A DNA stretch of 64,000 bases from Rhodococcus sp. 4CII (GTDB taxonomy: Bacteria > Actinomycetota > Actinomycetes > Mycobacteriales > Mycobacteriaceae): positions 186,001-250,000 of the forward strand of contig NZ_JACCFE010000002.1 of assembly GCF_014256275.1 (NCBI RefSeq), written 5' to 3'. A program made the position numbers and the translations under genes. The notes under the pieces were generated by a model. That model ran no database searches, was not told the origin of the DNA, and saw only the letters and a program-made list of their open reading frames with translations. Shown one piece after another: positions 7,972 to 16,409 of the stretch. Numbering within the stretch: the stretch's first letter is position 1; each line of letters begins with the position of its first letter.

Positions 7972-9309
7972 ATGCCTGATCCCACGCCACCGGCCCCCGG
8001 CACCTGGACCCGGCCGTGGCTGCGGAACCTGCGCGCACACGCCACCGCACCGAAACCTGCCAGCACCGCCGCCACCGTCGCCGACGCCATCGACCGCGTC
8101 GGGCTCGGCCCCGTCGAATGGGCCTGCGAGGTCGGCCATGCCATGGCAACTCGCATCATCGTCGAAATCCCCGAACTCGGCGGCGGCACCGAGCAGTTCG
8201 ACACGCTGCGCATGGGCACCGAATCATCGACCCTGCGGTCCCTGATCTGGATCAGCGGAACCGCCGAATCGTCCCCCGCCATCACCGACGAAGCCCTCGT
8301 CGGCGTGCGCGAATTCGTCCGCCGCGGCGTCTCCCTCGACCGAGTCCTGCGCGGCATCCGGCTCGGACACGCCCAGATGGCCAAAGCGTTCATGGCCGCC
8401 TGCCGAGAACTCGTCCCCGCCGCCGAGCGCACCGATCAAATGCAAACCATCACCGACGTCCTGTTCGACTACATCGACGACTTCTCCGGCGAAATGGCCG
8501 GCGAATACATCAGCGAACGCGACCGATGGATGGCCAGCGCAGCGGCCGCCCGCGACGAGGCCGTCCGCCAAATCCTCAACGGCGACCTCACCGACACCAC
8601 CGCCGCGCACCACGTCCTCGGCTACGACCTGACCCGCCACAACATCGCCGCCACCCTCTGGTACGAACCCACCCGCAACCGCTCCGACACCTCCGAGCTC
8701 CAAACCGCCGCCCAGGACGTCCTCACCCGGCTCGGTGCCACCCACCGCCTCGTTGTCCCAGTGGGCGCCGGCCGACTCTGGGCCTGGGGCAGCCGCCGCG
8801 AATTCGACCCCGCCATCTCCCTCGACGACGCCCGACCTGCCCAACAGGACATCCGCATCGCCACCGGTACCCCCGCCTTCGGCATCGACGGTTTCCGCCG
8901 ATCCCACCACGAAGCTGTCGCCACCGAACGTACCGCCCGCGCCTCCACACCCGACAAAGACGGCTGGGCCACCACCTATGCCGACCTCGCCATCCCCGCG
9001 ATGCTGACCACCGACCTCGCCGTCGCACGCGACTTCGTCCAACGAGAACTCGGCCCCCTGGCCGCCGAAACGACTCACGCCGCCGACCTCCGCAGCACCC
9101 TGCTCAGCTACTTCGACGAAGAAAGCAGCCCCTTCGCCGCCGCCCGCCGCCTCCACGTCTCCCGCAACACCGTCGCCTACCGCGTGAAACGCGCCAGCGA
9201 ACTCCTCGGCTACGACATCACCACCCGCCGGTACCAACTCCACACCGCACTGATCCTCGCCGACCGCTTCGGTACCACCGTCCTCCACACAACTACCAAC
9301 CCATCCTGA
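7972..9309 (+). CDS. PucR family transcriptional regulator
   Basis: A 445-residue regulator. The central part is the CdaR GGDEF-like sensor region typical of PucR proteins. The C-terminus carries the PucR helix-turn-helix: LRSTLLSYFDEESS followed by AARRLHVSRNTVAYRVKR at about residues 380-425. Members usually activate adjacent catabolic operons in response to a pathway metabolite. It lies 222 bp after the dioxygenase on the same strand, with its own leader. A nearby candidate binding site is the palindrome in the divergent region at 3418. Effector unknown. Confidence 0.85.
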   Translation: MPDPTPPAPGTWTRPWLRNLRAHATAPKPASTAATVADAIDRVGLGPVEWACEVGHAMATRIIVEIPELGGGTEQFDTLRMGTESSTLRSLIWISGTAESSPAITDEALVGVREFVRRGVSLDRVLRGIRLGHAQMAKAFMAACRELVPAAERTDQMQTITDVLFDYIDDFSGEMAGEYISERDRWMASAAAARDEAVRQILNGDLTDTTAAHHVLGYDLTRHNIAATLWYEPTRNRSDTSELQTAAQDVLTRLGATHRLVVPVGAGRLWAWGSRREFDPAISLDDARPAQQDIRIATGTPAFGIDGFRRSHHEAVATERTARASTPDKDGWATTYADLAIPAMLTTDLAVARDFVQRELGPLAAETTHAADLRSTLLSYFDEESSPFAAARRLHVSRNTVAYRVKRASELLGYDITTRRYQLHTALILADRFGTTVLHTTTNPS

Positions 9310-9371
9310 CAACACCACGAGGCTCAGAACCCCAGGCGAATGCAGTCAGGGTTGTGAAATGCCAGGGTCAG

Positions 9372-10047
9372 TCAGCATCCTCGAGCGCGGGCACAGTGCC
9401 GTGGTGGACTAGCGATGGTGCAGCGAGCGTCCAGCCACCGAACCCCAGGAGGATCGTGTGCGGGCGGCAGCGGGTCGGTGAGAGGGCTGTTCGGGCGCTC
9501 CAGCGGTCGGAACTCCTCCCGGAGCTGACGGCGCATCGAGACTGTGAGCCCCGAGCTCACCGACCCCACCGGAACCAACCGCCCCTCGGCGTCGTACGCG
9601 CCGAGAATCAGCGCGGCGACCGACCGGCTCGAGCCGACGAACCCGATCACCAGCAGGCTCGATGTCGTACGCAGAGCATGCTTGATCCAGGCCCTGCTTC
9701 GCTGGCCGGGAAGGTAGATCGATGTCGACCGCTTCGCCAAAACGCCCTCCATCCCAGCGCTTTTCGCGGCATTCAGCATGCTCTTGCCACTCTGATTCTC
9801 CCAAACGGCGGGACGGTGATCGGCAGGCCGCCCACGTCCTGGAGGATCGAATCCAGCTTGCCAGCTCCGCCCGACGGGCCAGATACGACACCTTCGTGAG
9901 ATCCCGATCGTCGCGCGTCAGGACGCCGAAACGTAAGAACGTCACAGGGATTCGCCGTTGCAGCGGTTTCATCGCATGGACGATCCCCATTCTGCGCTGG
10001 AGCAGACCGAACGAGGGGGTGCCGTGATCGAGGACGACGACCCCCGG
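9372..10047 (-). pseudogene. ATP-dependent DNA ligase remnant
   Basis: Two minus-strand frames together match the catalytic core of LigC/LigD-type ATP-dependent ligases. From about 10047 one frame gives VVVLDHGTPSFGLLQRRMG and DLTKVSYLARRAELA. After single-base losses near 9855 and 9800 the other frame gives DVGGLPITVPPF, then GMEGVLAKR and YLPGQRSRAWIKHALR. The nucleotidyltransferase motif upstream, with the adenylated lysine, is missing, and the 5' end is replaced by unrelated DNA next to a transposase fragment. Frameshifted and truncated at both ends, so surely inactive. Confidence 0.75.
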
Positions 10048-10263
10048 CTGTGTTCTCTGCAGCAAATCTTCTCGGTGTTGATCACCGGTCAGCGCCGCCA
10101 CCAGCGCCTCGTCGATCAACCGCTCCTCGTGCTCGGTGGACGGGTGCGATCGCACGGGTCGGCCGGGCCGACGAAACCAAGCAAACATGAACTCCCCCTG
10201 TCCGTGCCGACACGCTAACGCCTCACGACACCCAGGCGCCGGGCGCGGAGGCGGGGGACCGAC

Positions 10264-10298
10264 ATTCCCCCAAGCACTCCGTGCAGGGAGGTGCCCCC
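10264..10298. repeat. C/G-run hairpin motif
   Basis: Between the ligase and transposase remnants lies a hairpin-forming motif with core GCACTCCGTGC flanked by TCCC and GGGA and then by C-runs. It resembles the C-rich hairpin repeats scattered through many actinobacterial genomes. It sits exactly where ligase homology and transposase homology meet and may mark an old junction. I see only one copy in the window. Confidence 0.3.
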
Positions 10299-10309
10299 AC
10301 CGAGCACTG

Positions 10310-10685
10310 GGACCGATGAGGGCAAGCTCTACCTCTGCGCGATCAAGGACTGCCTCTCCACACGGATCGTCGGCTACTCGATCGCGGACCGGATGACCGT
10401 GGACCTGGCGTGTTCGGCGCTGCGAAATGCTATCGCGCTCCGCAACCCGGACGGCACCGTCGTGTATTCCGATCGCGGCAGCCAATTTCGCTCAGGAATG
10501 TTCGTAGAATTCTTGTCCCGCAATGGTTTACAAGTCCCCATGGGAAGGGTGGGGGCATGTGGTGACAATGCGGCGATGGAATCGTTCTTCGCGTTGCTTC
10601 AACGCAATGTCCTCGACCGTCGCCGCTGGAGCAGCCGTGAGGACTACGGTTGGCGATCGTCGGGTGGATCGAGACGACGGCATCA
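10310..10685 (+). pseudogene. IS3 family transposase (OrfB) fragment
   Basis: The frame encodes part of an rve-type integrase core as in IS3-family OrfB: GKLYLCAIKDCLSTRIVGYS, then VVYSDRGSQFRSG with the second catalytic Asp, and CGDNAAMESFFALLQRNVLD with the Glu region. The N-terminal helix-turn-helix and first catalytic Asp are missing. Near 10645 the frame shifts; the next frame continues as LAIVGWIE and then stops. This is an inactive scar, with no inverted terminal repeats found beside it. Confidence 0.8.
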
Positions 10686-10686
10686 G

Positions 10687-10935
10687 ACCCAATCTGATGT
10701 CGACCGACGCAAGACGGAAGCTCTGCAAAGTGCAGGATGGAAGGTCGTTCGAATACGCGAGACGACACCCAACCGTCGCCCCCTCCCCCACGTCCCCGGG
10801 ACCATCGTTTCGTGCACTGATTCGGAAGACCCCACTATGGTTGCCCGTCGCGTGGTCACAGCCCTCACCACGTTCTGCACACACACGACTGACCTACGAC
10901 TTTGCTCCTCAACCGATTTGAGCACCCTCCGGTGA
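10687..10935 (+). pseudogene. Endonuclease-like C-terminal fragment
   Basis: Downstream of the transposase scar, an open frame contains DVDRRKTEALQSAGWKVVRI followed by RE. That pattern (D..R.....L...GW.V.RIRE) resembles the C-terminal strand-helix unit of Vsr/DUF559-like restriction-fold nucleases often attached to zinc-ribbon proteins. There is no start or N-terminal catalytic part, so it is read as a fragment. Assignment rests on this one motif. Confidence 0.4.
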
Positions 10936-11554
10936 GACGGAGTTAATTCGGGGTGACCAAGACCTGCAACTCACCAATTCTCTGCTGGTAGGGTGGATGT
11001 AAGCGGAACGGGAACAACTCCCCCAGCTGAAGCTCCCGGATATACAACTGTCCAGTTCACAATCTACGTCGAAGTCGCCGAGACGTTGAACCTATCGCCG
11101 TTCGGCTGGCCAATCGATGTCATTTCTATGTAGTGATCGCAAGTCGGCGACGGCATACCACTCGGTGGCGCAAGTGGACTGGCATCGACTACGTCGGTGT
11201 ACGGAGTGAATGGCAACAGCGCTCCTCGGCAGAGGATCGCATCGCCATCACCGAAGTTTACAACGACACCGGTGTTGACCGCCGTCGCATAGACCAGAAG
11301 GCCGCCCGGACGCGCGGCGGTTCAAATTACGGGACCAACCTGACTGCGTCGCAAGGCCGCCCCCGGTATCTGTACCGCCCCATGCCCACCCAAATCTGCC
11401 GACTACCCCGGTTCTCCCTCCTCCGAAATCTGCTGCTTCGGGCGTCCAACACATTTCGGGCGCCTCAAGCTGCATTCCCGTGATCGCGATGCCCACTGTG
11501 TTCATGATCTGGGCCATCGATACCGGCGTATTCGCGAGCGCCTGCTCGGGTGCC
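10936..11554. other. No recognisable gene
   Basis: About 620 bp with no convincing gene. Both strands hold short open frames lacking ribosome binding sites and recognisable protein patterns. Base composition is lower in GC than in the neighbouring core genes, in keeping with a decayed accessory segment. Confidence 0.45.
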
Positions 11555-11848
11555 ACTTCCGATACACACGTTTTTCATGCACGACCTCGGCGCGGGCGGT
11601 GATCATGCGTGAGCCGATCTTCGGGTCCTTAGACCAGAACGGGACAATGCCCCATTTCGAGATTGCGCAATTGTCGCCGGCGCTCCTCGTCGGTCTCTTT
11701 CGGTACGCGGGCGATCACGACCGGTGAGGTCTTCGTGGGTGCCACGTTGTAGTCCGGCGCCATCTCCGGGTCGGCCCGTTCAGGGGTCGATCCCGACGGT
11801 CTCGAACACCGTGCTCCGACTCTTCGTCGATGCGTAGCGACCGCACAT
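11555..11848 (-). pseudogene. SRAP (HMCES/YedK-like) remnant
   Basis: SRAP proteins use an N-terminal Cys to crosslink abasic sites in single-stranded DNA. Pieces are visible in successive frames: MCGRYASTKS from the ATG at 11848, then after a frame change DPEMAPDYNVAPTKTSPVVI and EERRRQLRNLEMG, then after another change WGIVPFWSKDPKIGSRMITA and RAEVVHEK. The last piece runs into unrelated sequence, so the catalytic C-terminal half is lost. At least two single-base shifts and a truncation make it non-functional. Confidence 0.75.
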
Positions 11849-11902
11849 ACCGATACCGTGCCACGACCGATCGACCGACCGACGAGGAGGGCGAGGCCGG
11901 CG

Positions 11903-12095
11903 TCAGTGCGCGTCGTGGAACCCCTGCTCGATCTCGGCGGGGATCCGGCCGTGGGAGGACAGCTCGTAGCCCGCTCGGTCGCCCAGGCGCGGATCTTCTT
12001 AAATTCGCCCCGCGACCGCTTCTCAGTAGCGGCAGTGGCAGGCCGGTCTGAGCGGTGTGTGCGGCCGCCGACTCGGGTGGAGTGGGTGATGTAGT
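11903..12095 (-). pseudogene. Lsr2 C-terminal domain remnant
   Basis: Lsr2 is the actinobacterial H-NS-like xenogeneic silencer. Here the frame YITHSTRVGGR through GEFKKIRAWATER matches the end of the dimerisation domain, linker and start of the DNA-binding domain. After loss of one G it continues in the next frame as GYELSSHGRIPAEIEQGF and ends HDAH at the TGA at 11903. The usual R-G-R AT-hook-like motif reads SHGR. The N-terminal dimerisation domain is absent. It lies 55 bp before the SRAP remnant on the same strand. Confidence 0.7.
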
Positions 12096-12137
12096 CGGTC
12101 CAGGTGCAGTCCCTGTGAACCGAGTCGGACACCCGAA

Positions 12138-12587
12138 TCACTCCGCCGTCAGTCGTCCCGTCGGCACCAGTAACGCCAGAAGCGCGACGATCAGGCCACC
12201 GCCGGCGAGGTACAGCCCCCAGCGATCGGTGAGCATGGTGTCGTAGTTGTCTCGGAGGTAGTCGCCGACACTGTCATTGAGCCGCCACCCGAACACCGCA
12301 ATCGTGCCGATCCCTACGCTCACGGCCAGCCACTCGGCCGCACGGGAACCCACCAACGCGGCGACCAGCAGCAGGGCCGCAGCCCCCAGCAGTAGTGCCG
12401 TCATCGACTGGTAGAAGGTCACGGCCTGATTTTCGATCTGCTCGACGGTGATTCCGGTGGGGAAGCCGTCGCGGAGATCGATCACCGCGACGTCGCTCGG
12501 CGCAATGCCGCCGACGACGGGAAGGAAGGCACCGATCGCGACCGCGATGGCGCACGCGAACAGGACCAGATGAATGAAGCTGCGCAT
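12138..12587 (-). CDS. Small integral membrane protein, unknown function
   Basis: A 149-residue protein with about four predicted membrane segments: residues 4-22 (LVLFACAIAVAIGAF), about 65-82 (LLLGAAALLLVAALVG), 86-102 and 122-141 near the C-terminus. A periplasmic or external loop lies between the first two segments. The ATG at 12587 is favoured because GAGGAG lies seven bases upstream; an ATG at 12593 sits too close to it. It looks intact, unlike its neighbours. I recognise no family. Confidence 0.6.
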   Translation of the reverse strand: MRSFIHLVLFACAIAVAIGAFLPVVGGIAPSDVAVIDLRDGFPTGITVEQIENQAVTFYQSMTALLLGAAALLLVAALVGSRAAEWLAVSVGIGTIAVFGWRLNDSVGDYLRDNYDTMLTDRWGLYLAGGGLIVALLALLVPTGRLTAE

Positions 12588-12635
12588 CGGCATTCTCCTC
12601 AGTGTCAGGCAGCAGATGATATGGAGCCGGTGCGG

Positions 12636-13391
12636 TTACTCGTCCGGCGCCCGAGGCGGGGAAGCGTGCCGAAGCTGATCGATCGACAACGACACCGCCG
12701 CGGCGCGGACCGCATCGAGTCGGGACCGTGCCACCGCACACGCCTCGAGGGCGGTCGACATGCCCAGCGCCCACGGCGCCGACTCGACCGGTGTCAGCCC
12801 ACACCGCCCCCAGTGGTCCGACAGCCCGCCGAGGGCACCGTCGAGCGCTGCAATCCGAGCAGAATCCGCGTCAGGACCCGCGTCGATGGCGGAGCCGGAG
12901 GCGAGCACCCGGTAGGGCCACATCAGCACGATCCCGGTGGGCAGCATCCGATGAAACGTCTCGGCCACCAGCCACACCCCCCGATCGTGGCCCCGCAGCG
13001 GTTCGGTGACGAACGCGACGTTCGGATCAGGACCCCCTCGGTGAGGACGGTCAGCGTCCCGTACTGCTCGGTGAGGTGATTGCCGTCGAACAACCCGGCC
13101 CGCATCTCGTGATCGCCCCCGACTCGGTCCAGGCACAGGACGATCGGATCCGCGGTGCCGAGGCCGATCACCGTGAAGTCGAGTGAGCCGACGACAACAG
13201 TGCCGGCGTCGTCGATATCCACCGGTATGATCAGTTGCGCGAACCAGACCAGGCACGCGCCGACATCGCTGCCACCCACGCTCCGGAGCCGCACCCGCGG
13301 CGACAAGCAGCTCGACGGCGCTCCGGCCCTCCTCCCCAGCCAGGTCCGACACCGCGGCCAGCGACAGTGACACCGCACAGTCCTCCTTCAT
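12636..13391 (-). pseudogene. Frameshifted hypothetical gene
   Basis: Three minus-strand segments in alternating frames read as one original protein of about 250 residues. It starts at the ATG at 13391 (MKEDCAVSLSLAAVSDLAGE), changes frame near 13285 to a stretch including WFAQLIIPVDIDDAGTVVVG and HEMRAGLFDGNHLTEQYG, and changes back near 13030 for the rest (VAFVTEPLRGHDRG to HASPPRAPDE). The continuous protein-like composition across two shifts is the evidence. The pattern may resemble ESX-secretion-associated EspG-type proteins, but that is only a guess. Confidence 0.55.
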
Positions 13392-13543
13392 GTCGCGGCC
13401 CGAGCCCGAACCCCAGCCACTATCGCGCATCACCGCCCTTTCACGCGAACATCCCGGCACCCACGGGAAGCGTCACATCGATCTCGCTGTCCGCGCACCA
13501 GGCACGAACGACCGGGCGTTGAATCGATGGTCGAGACCACTAC

Positions 13544-13870
13544 TCAGATCCACCGGGTGAATGACCATCCATGAAACCCCGCCGCGTCAGCGCAGTCGCC
13601 ACTGCCGTCGACGTCGCTGCCGCCGTTACCTGGTACACGAGTTCCTTCGACCGACCTGCCGACCACCACACGCCCGGTCTCGCCGAATGGCAGCTCACCG
13701 GTGACGCGGCCCTGCAACCGGTACTCGATCCCCACCGCGCCGGCAGTTCGACGGTCACTCCCGACACAGACGCGTGAACGGCGTCCTCGCCGACACCCGA
13801 GCACGACATCATCCCGGAGTCGATCATCAACGACACAGCGACGAACACCGACCCCCCGGGCAATCGCATC
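13544..13870 (-). pseudogene. Possible frameshifted secreted protein remnant
   Basis: A minus-strand frame starts with a hydrophobic stretch (GGSVFVAVSLMIDSGMMSC) followed by VHASVSGVTVELP, and an adjacent frame continues protein-like as EYRLQGRVTGELPFGETGRV. Together they could be the remains of a small exported protein broken by one shift. The opposite strand is also open here, so strand choice is uncertain. No family recognised. The 13392-13543 and 13871-14355 flanks show nothing clear. Confidence 0.25.
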
Positions 13871-14355
13871 ACGACCACGACGCATCGCCGGGAGACGTAC
13901 GCGAGCGGCAGCCCTCGCTCGGCGGCAGCCAGGAAACAGCATCGAAGTCGGACCACCGGCCGTTCGACGATCCGACTCCGAACATCGACAACAAAGCCCG
14001 GGTATGCACGACCAGACAGGCACGCCAGAAACGATCGCTGCTTAGGCCCGCGCAACCTTCACAATGTCGATTGCGGGCAAACAAGGCATTTATCGCCGCA
14101 GGGGCACCCCGGACCCGTTGCGCCCGGGCCCCGCCGCCCGATCGGCTGGGTACGCCGGTGCCGTCGTGACGCGCCGCTTGCCACCCGCGCCTCGACGCTC
14201 GACCGCATCACACTCCGGTCGGTGACACCGCACGGTGCGGATCGCCGTCGCGGCCGCTCGACACCATGTCCGGCATTCACCAGCCGGGCCCACCGGGTAC
14301 GTCAATCGAATGCATGTTCGAGTTCCGTCGTGTCGACGATCGATCGGTCCTCACG

Positions 14356-14673
14356 TCAGTGAGCGTGCCCCGCGGGAAAATAGATCGACCCGTCGTCGCC
14401 GACGCAGCCACCCTGGGCCGGGCCGTCGCCGAAGAAGGCGCCGTTGACCGGACCGCTGCCGTTTGCGGGTGCCGATCCGATTCCCACGCCCGTGACACCG
14501 ATGGCGCCGCAGGTGAAACTGTGCGGGCTATTCGAATGGATGTTCAACTGGGTGCCGGGAGTATCCGGGTCTCCGTGAAGCGTCGGCGCCGCCGCCGCGA
14601 CGCCGGCACCGAGTGCGACAAGTGGTGCGGCCGCGACCGCTGCGATGGTGGTCCGCAATGCGAGTCTGTTCAT
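14356..14673 (-). CDS. Small secreted protein, unknown function
   Basis: A 105-residue protein with a clear Sec signal peptide: basic start MNRLALR, a hydrophobic core (TTIAAVAAAPLVALGAGVAA) and an AAA cleavage region near residue 29. The mature part of about 76 residues is Gly/Pro/Asn-rich with two cysteines (FTCGAIG and GGCVGDDG) that may form a disulfide. It lies divergent in style from the decayed genes around it and appears intact. No known family; many Rhodococcus and Nocardia genomes encode such small exported proteins. Confidence 0.65.
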   Translation of the reverse strand: MNRLALRTTIAAVAAAPLVALGAGVAAAAPTLHGDPDTPGTQLNIHSNSPHSFTCGAIGVTGVGIGSAPANGSGPVNGAFFGDGPAQGGCVGDDGSIYFPAGHAH

Positions 14674-14831
14674 CTGATATCACCCTGGGATTCCTGTGTG
14701 GCCGGCTCCCCCGCCATTTCCGTATTTCCGTTCTCGCCACGATCATCGTCCGGAATGCGACCGGACAATATCCCCCGATCGGAGGGGGACCGTGTCCACC
14801 AGTCGGCGTCGGAGCGGGTGCGCTCGTCCCC

Positions 14832-15689
14832 CTACCCGTACGCGGCGACGACGAGTGCCGCCATCGCCGTCAGCCCGGAATGGTTGGGGTGTAGTGGCAT
14901 CGCTGACGATTGCGGAACGAGACCTTCGAACCACCGTCGATCGGATCCCGCGCATGCGTCGTGTCCCCGCGCGGCGCCGGCCACGTCGACGAAGTATGCC
15001 CCGTTCGTGCGCGCCGCATCGGCGAGAACCGCGTTCATCCTCAGGAAGAACCGCACGACCCAGGCGGCGTCGGCGTCGCTCATGGGAGCGTACGGCCAGC
15101 AACCGTGGTCACCGAAGATGCCGCCGTGCCCCACCAGGAGCACCGCCGCGGCGGGAGCCTTCGCGGTGATCGCGGCCAGGGCGACCGACACTTTCGGGCC
15201 GAGCGCGGCGAGTGCGATGTCCACTCGCCTCGCTGTGGTGGCGTCGGATCGGCAGTGCGCGTCGAGTCCCGGCGCGAGCGTGTAGCACGGCTCGACCAGC
15301 GACGACCACGCGATGTCGTTTCCGCCGATGCTGACCGTGACGAGTGTCGTGTCCGGCCGGAGCGCATCGATCTGCGGTGGCTGCGGTCCTGTCAAGGTGA
15401 ATTGTGGAGTGTCCGTAATATTTTCAGTCTTCGCCCCGGCGCACGTCTGGTTGGCGAACGTCACCGCATGCAGGGTGTCGGCGACGATCTGCGGGTAGCT
15501 GTCCGAGGTACGGAAGCAACCGTCGCGGAGTGAGAGCGGGTCGCTGAGCGAACCGGTGGCGCGCGAATCCCCCAGGGCGACGTACCGGATGGCCGAACCG
15601 GGCGCGGCTTGCACCACGGCATGCGGGGACCACAGAAGCGTCAGGGCCACCACGAGCCCGAACAGCACCGCTCGCGGAATCGCGTTCAC
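14832..15689 (-). CDS. Secreted SGNH/GDSL-family hydrolase
   Basis: A 285-residue exported esterase/lipase-type hydrolase. Residues 1-29 form a signal peptide ending VQAAPG. Block I is YVALGDSRA with the nucleophile Ser, block III is VSIGGNDIAWSS (oxyanion Asn), and the C-terminal block V appears as MPLHPNHSGLTAMA with the catalytic His. Cysteine pairs (CFRTSDSY, NQTCAGAKT, PCYTL, AHCRSD) suggest disulfides in the exported protein, as in actinobacterial SGNH esterases. One of the few intact genes of this region. Substrate unknown. Confidence 0.85.
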   Translation of the reverse strand: MNAIPRAVLFGLVVALTLLWSPHAVVQAAPGSAIRYVALGDSRATGSLSDPLSLRDGCFRTSDSYPQIVADTLHAVTFANQTCAGAKTENITDTPQFTLTGPQPPQIDALRPDTTLVTVSIGGNDIAWSSLVEPCYTLAPGLDAHCRSDATTARRVDIALAALGPKVSVALAAITAKAPAAAVLLVGHGGIFGDHGCWPYAPMSDADAAWVVRFFLRMNAVLADAARTNGAYFVDVAGAARGHDACAGSDRRWFEGLVPQSSAMPLHPNHSGLTAMAALVVAAYG

Positions 15690-15804
15690 GACAATGTCCG
15701 GTGCCGGGCCGGGTCATTTTTCGTCATTGCTCATCATATTGCGGGGCCACTCCCCCCGCACCGGATCCGCGACAACGGATCATTGCAGGTCGGACGGTCG
15801 TCGA

Positions 15805-15965
15805 TCAGGGTGTTGTGGGCGCGGTGAGCGGCTTCAGGCCGCACGCCGCGGCGGAGCCCAGCGACTCGATGCCGAACGCGGTGTTGATGCGCGTCATGAG
15901 ATTCGCCACCGCGACGCACGCGGTCAACTCCACCAACCCTGCCTCGGGGGCGTATCGATCGATCA
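15805..15965 (-). pseudogene. AhpD/carboxymuconolactone decarboxylase-like C-terminal fragment
   Basis: About 50 residues ending at the stop at 15805 (FLIDRYAPEAGLVELTACVA, then NLMTRINTAFGIES) match the C-terminal helices of AhpD-like proteins. Upstream of about 15965 the frame is unrelated and the CxxC catalytic part is missing. It is a 5'-truncated remnant. Confidence 0.55.
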
Positions 15966-16088
15966 GGAATCGAGAAGCGCCGGTCGCCGAACCGTCGTTA
16001 GAGTGACAACCATGATCTTGAACTGGTGCGATGCGTTCCAGTTGCCAGGTTGAGCCGCCGAACATCCCACCGGAAGGACGTGACGAAG

Positions 16089-16325
16089 ATGAAGACGATG
16101 ACGTGCAAGCAGATGGGTGGGCCGTGCGATGCCCCGTTCCACGGGGACAAGGCGGACGAGGTGATCAAGGCGCAGGACAGCCATCTGAAAGAGATGGTCG
16201 CGCAGGGAGATGAAACGCACCGGAGCGCCTTGGAGAGCATGCAGGGCAGGTGGAAGCGTCCCGTGTCGGGCATGGGATGGTATCTGAAGACGAAGAAGGC
16301 TTTTGCCGCTCTTCCCGAGGACTGA
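16089..16325 (+). CDS. Small DUF1059-like protein
   Basis: A 78-residue protein beginning MKTMTCKQMGGPCDAPFHGD, a pattern like the DUF1059 family of small actinobacterial and archaeal proteins with two conserved cysteines (Cys6 and Cys13 here) and a following His. The middle is helical and charged (DEVIKAQDSHLKEMVAQ). The ATG at 16089 is preceded by GGAAGGA about ten bases upstream. It seems intact. Role unknown; a metal-binding or redox function is only a guess from the Cys/His pair. A strong inverted repeat follows it. Confidence 0.6.
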   Translation: MKTMTCKQMGGPCDAPFHGDKADEVIKAQDSHLKEMVAQGDETHRSALESMQGRWKRPVSGMGWYLKTKKAFAALPED

Positions 16326-16353
16326 CCTGCCATTTCGTCCGGCTGACCGCGGG

Positions 16354-16409
16354 CACGCAGGGTCCATACCATTGGATAAGTTACTAATCGATGGTATGGA
16401 CCCTGCGTG
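16354..16409. repeat. Perfect 19-bp inverted repeat
   Basis: CACGCAGGGTCCATACCAT at 16354-16372 is repeated in exact inverted orientation at 16391-16409, separated by an 18-nt AT-rich spacer. It lies just after the DUF1059-like gene and just before the Fic remnant. The arms could form a long hairpin terminator, but there is no T-run directly after them. They could equally be an operator or a recombination or transposition end. Confidence 0.75.

Noticed and set aside
13571..13777. Plus-strand frame starting MKPRRVSAVATAVDVAAAVT, like a signal peptide
   Set aside because: No ribosome binding site, and the hydrophobic stretch is broken and followed by unstructured sequence; the minus strand is slightly more protein-like.
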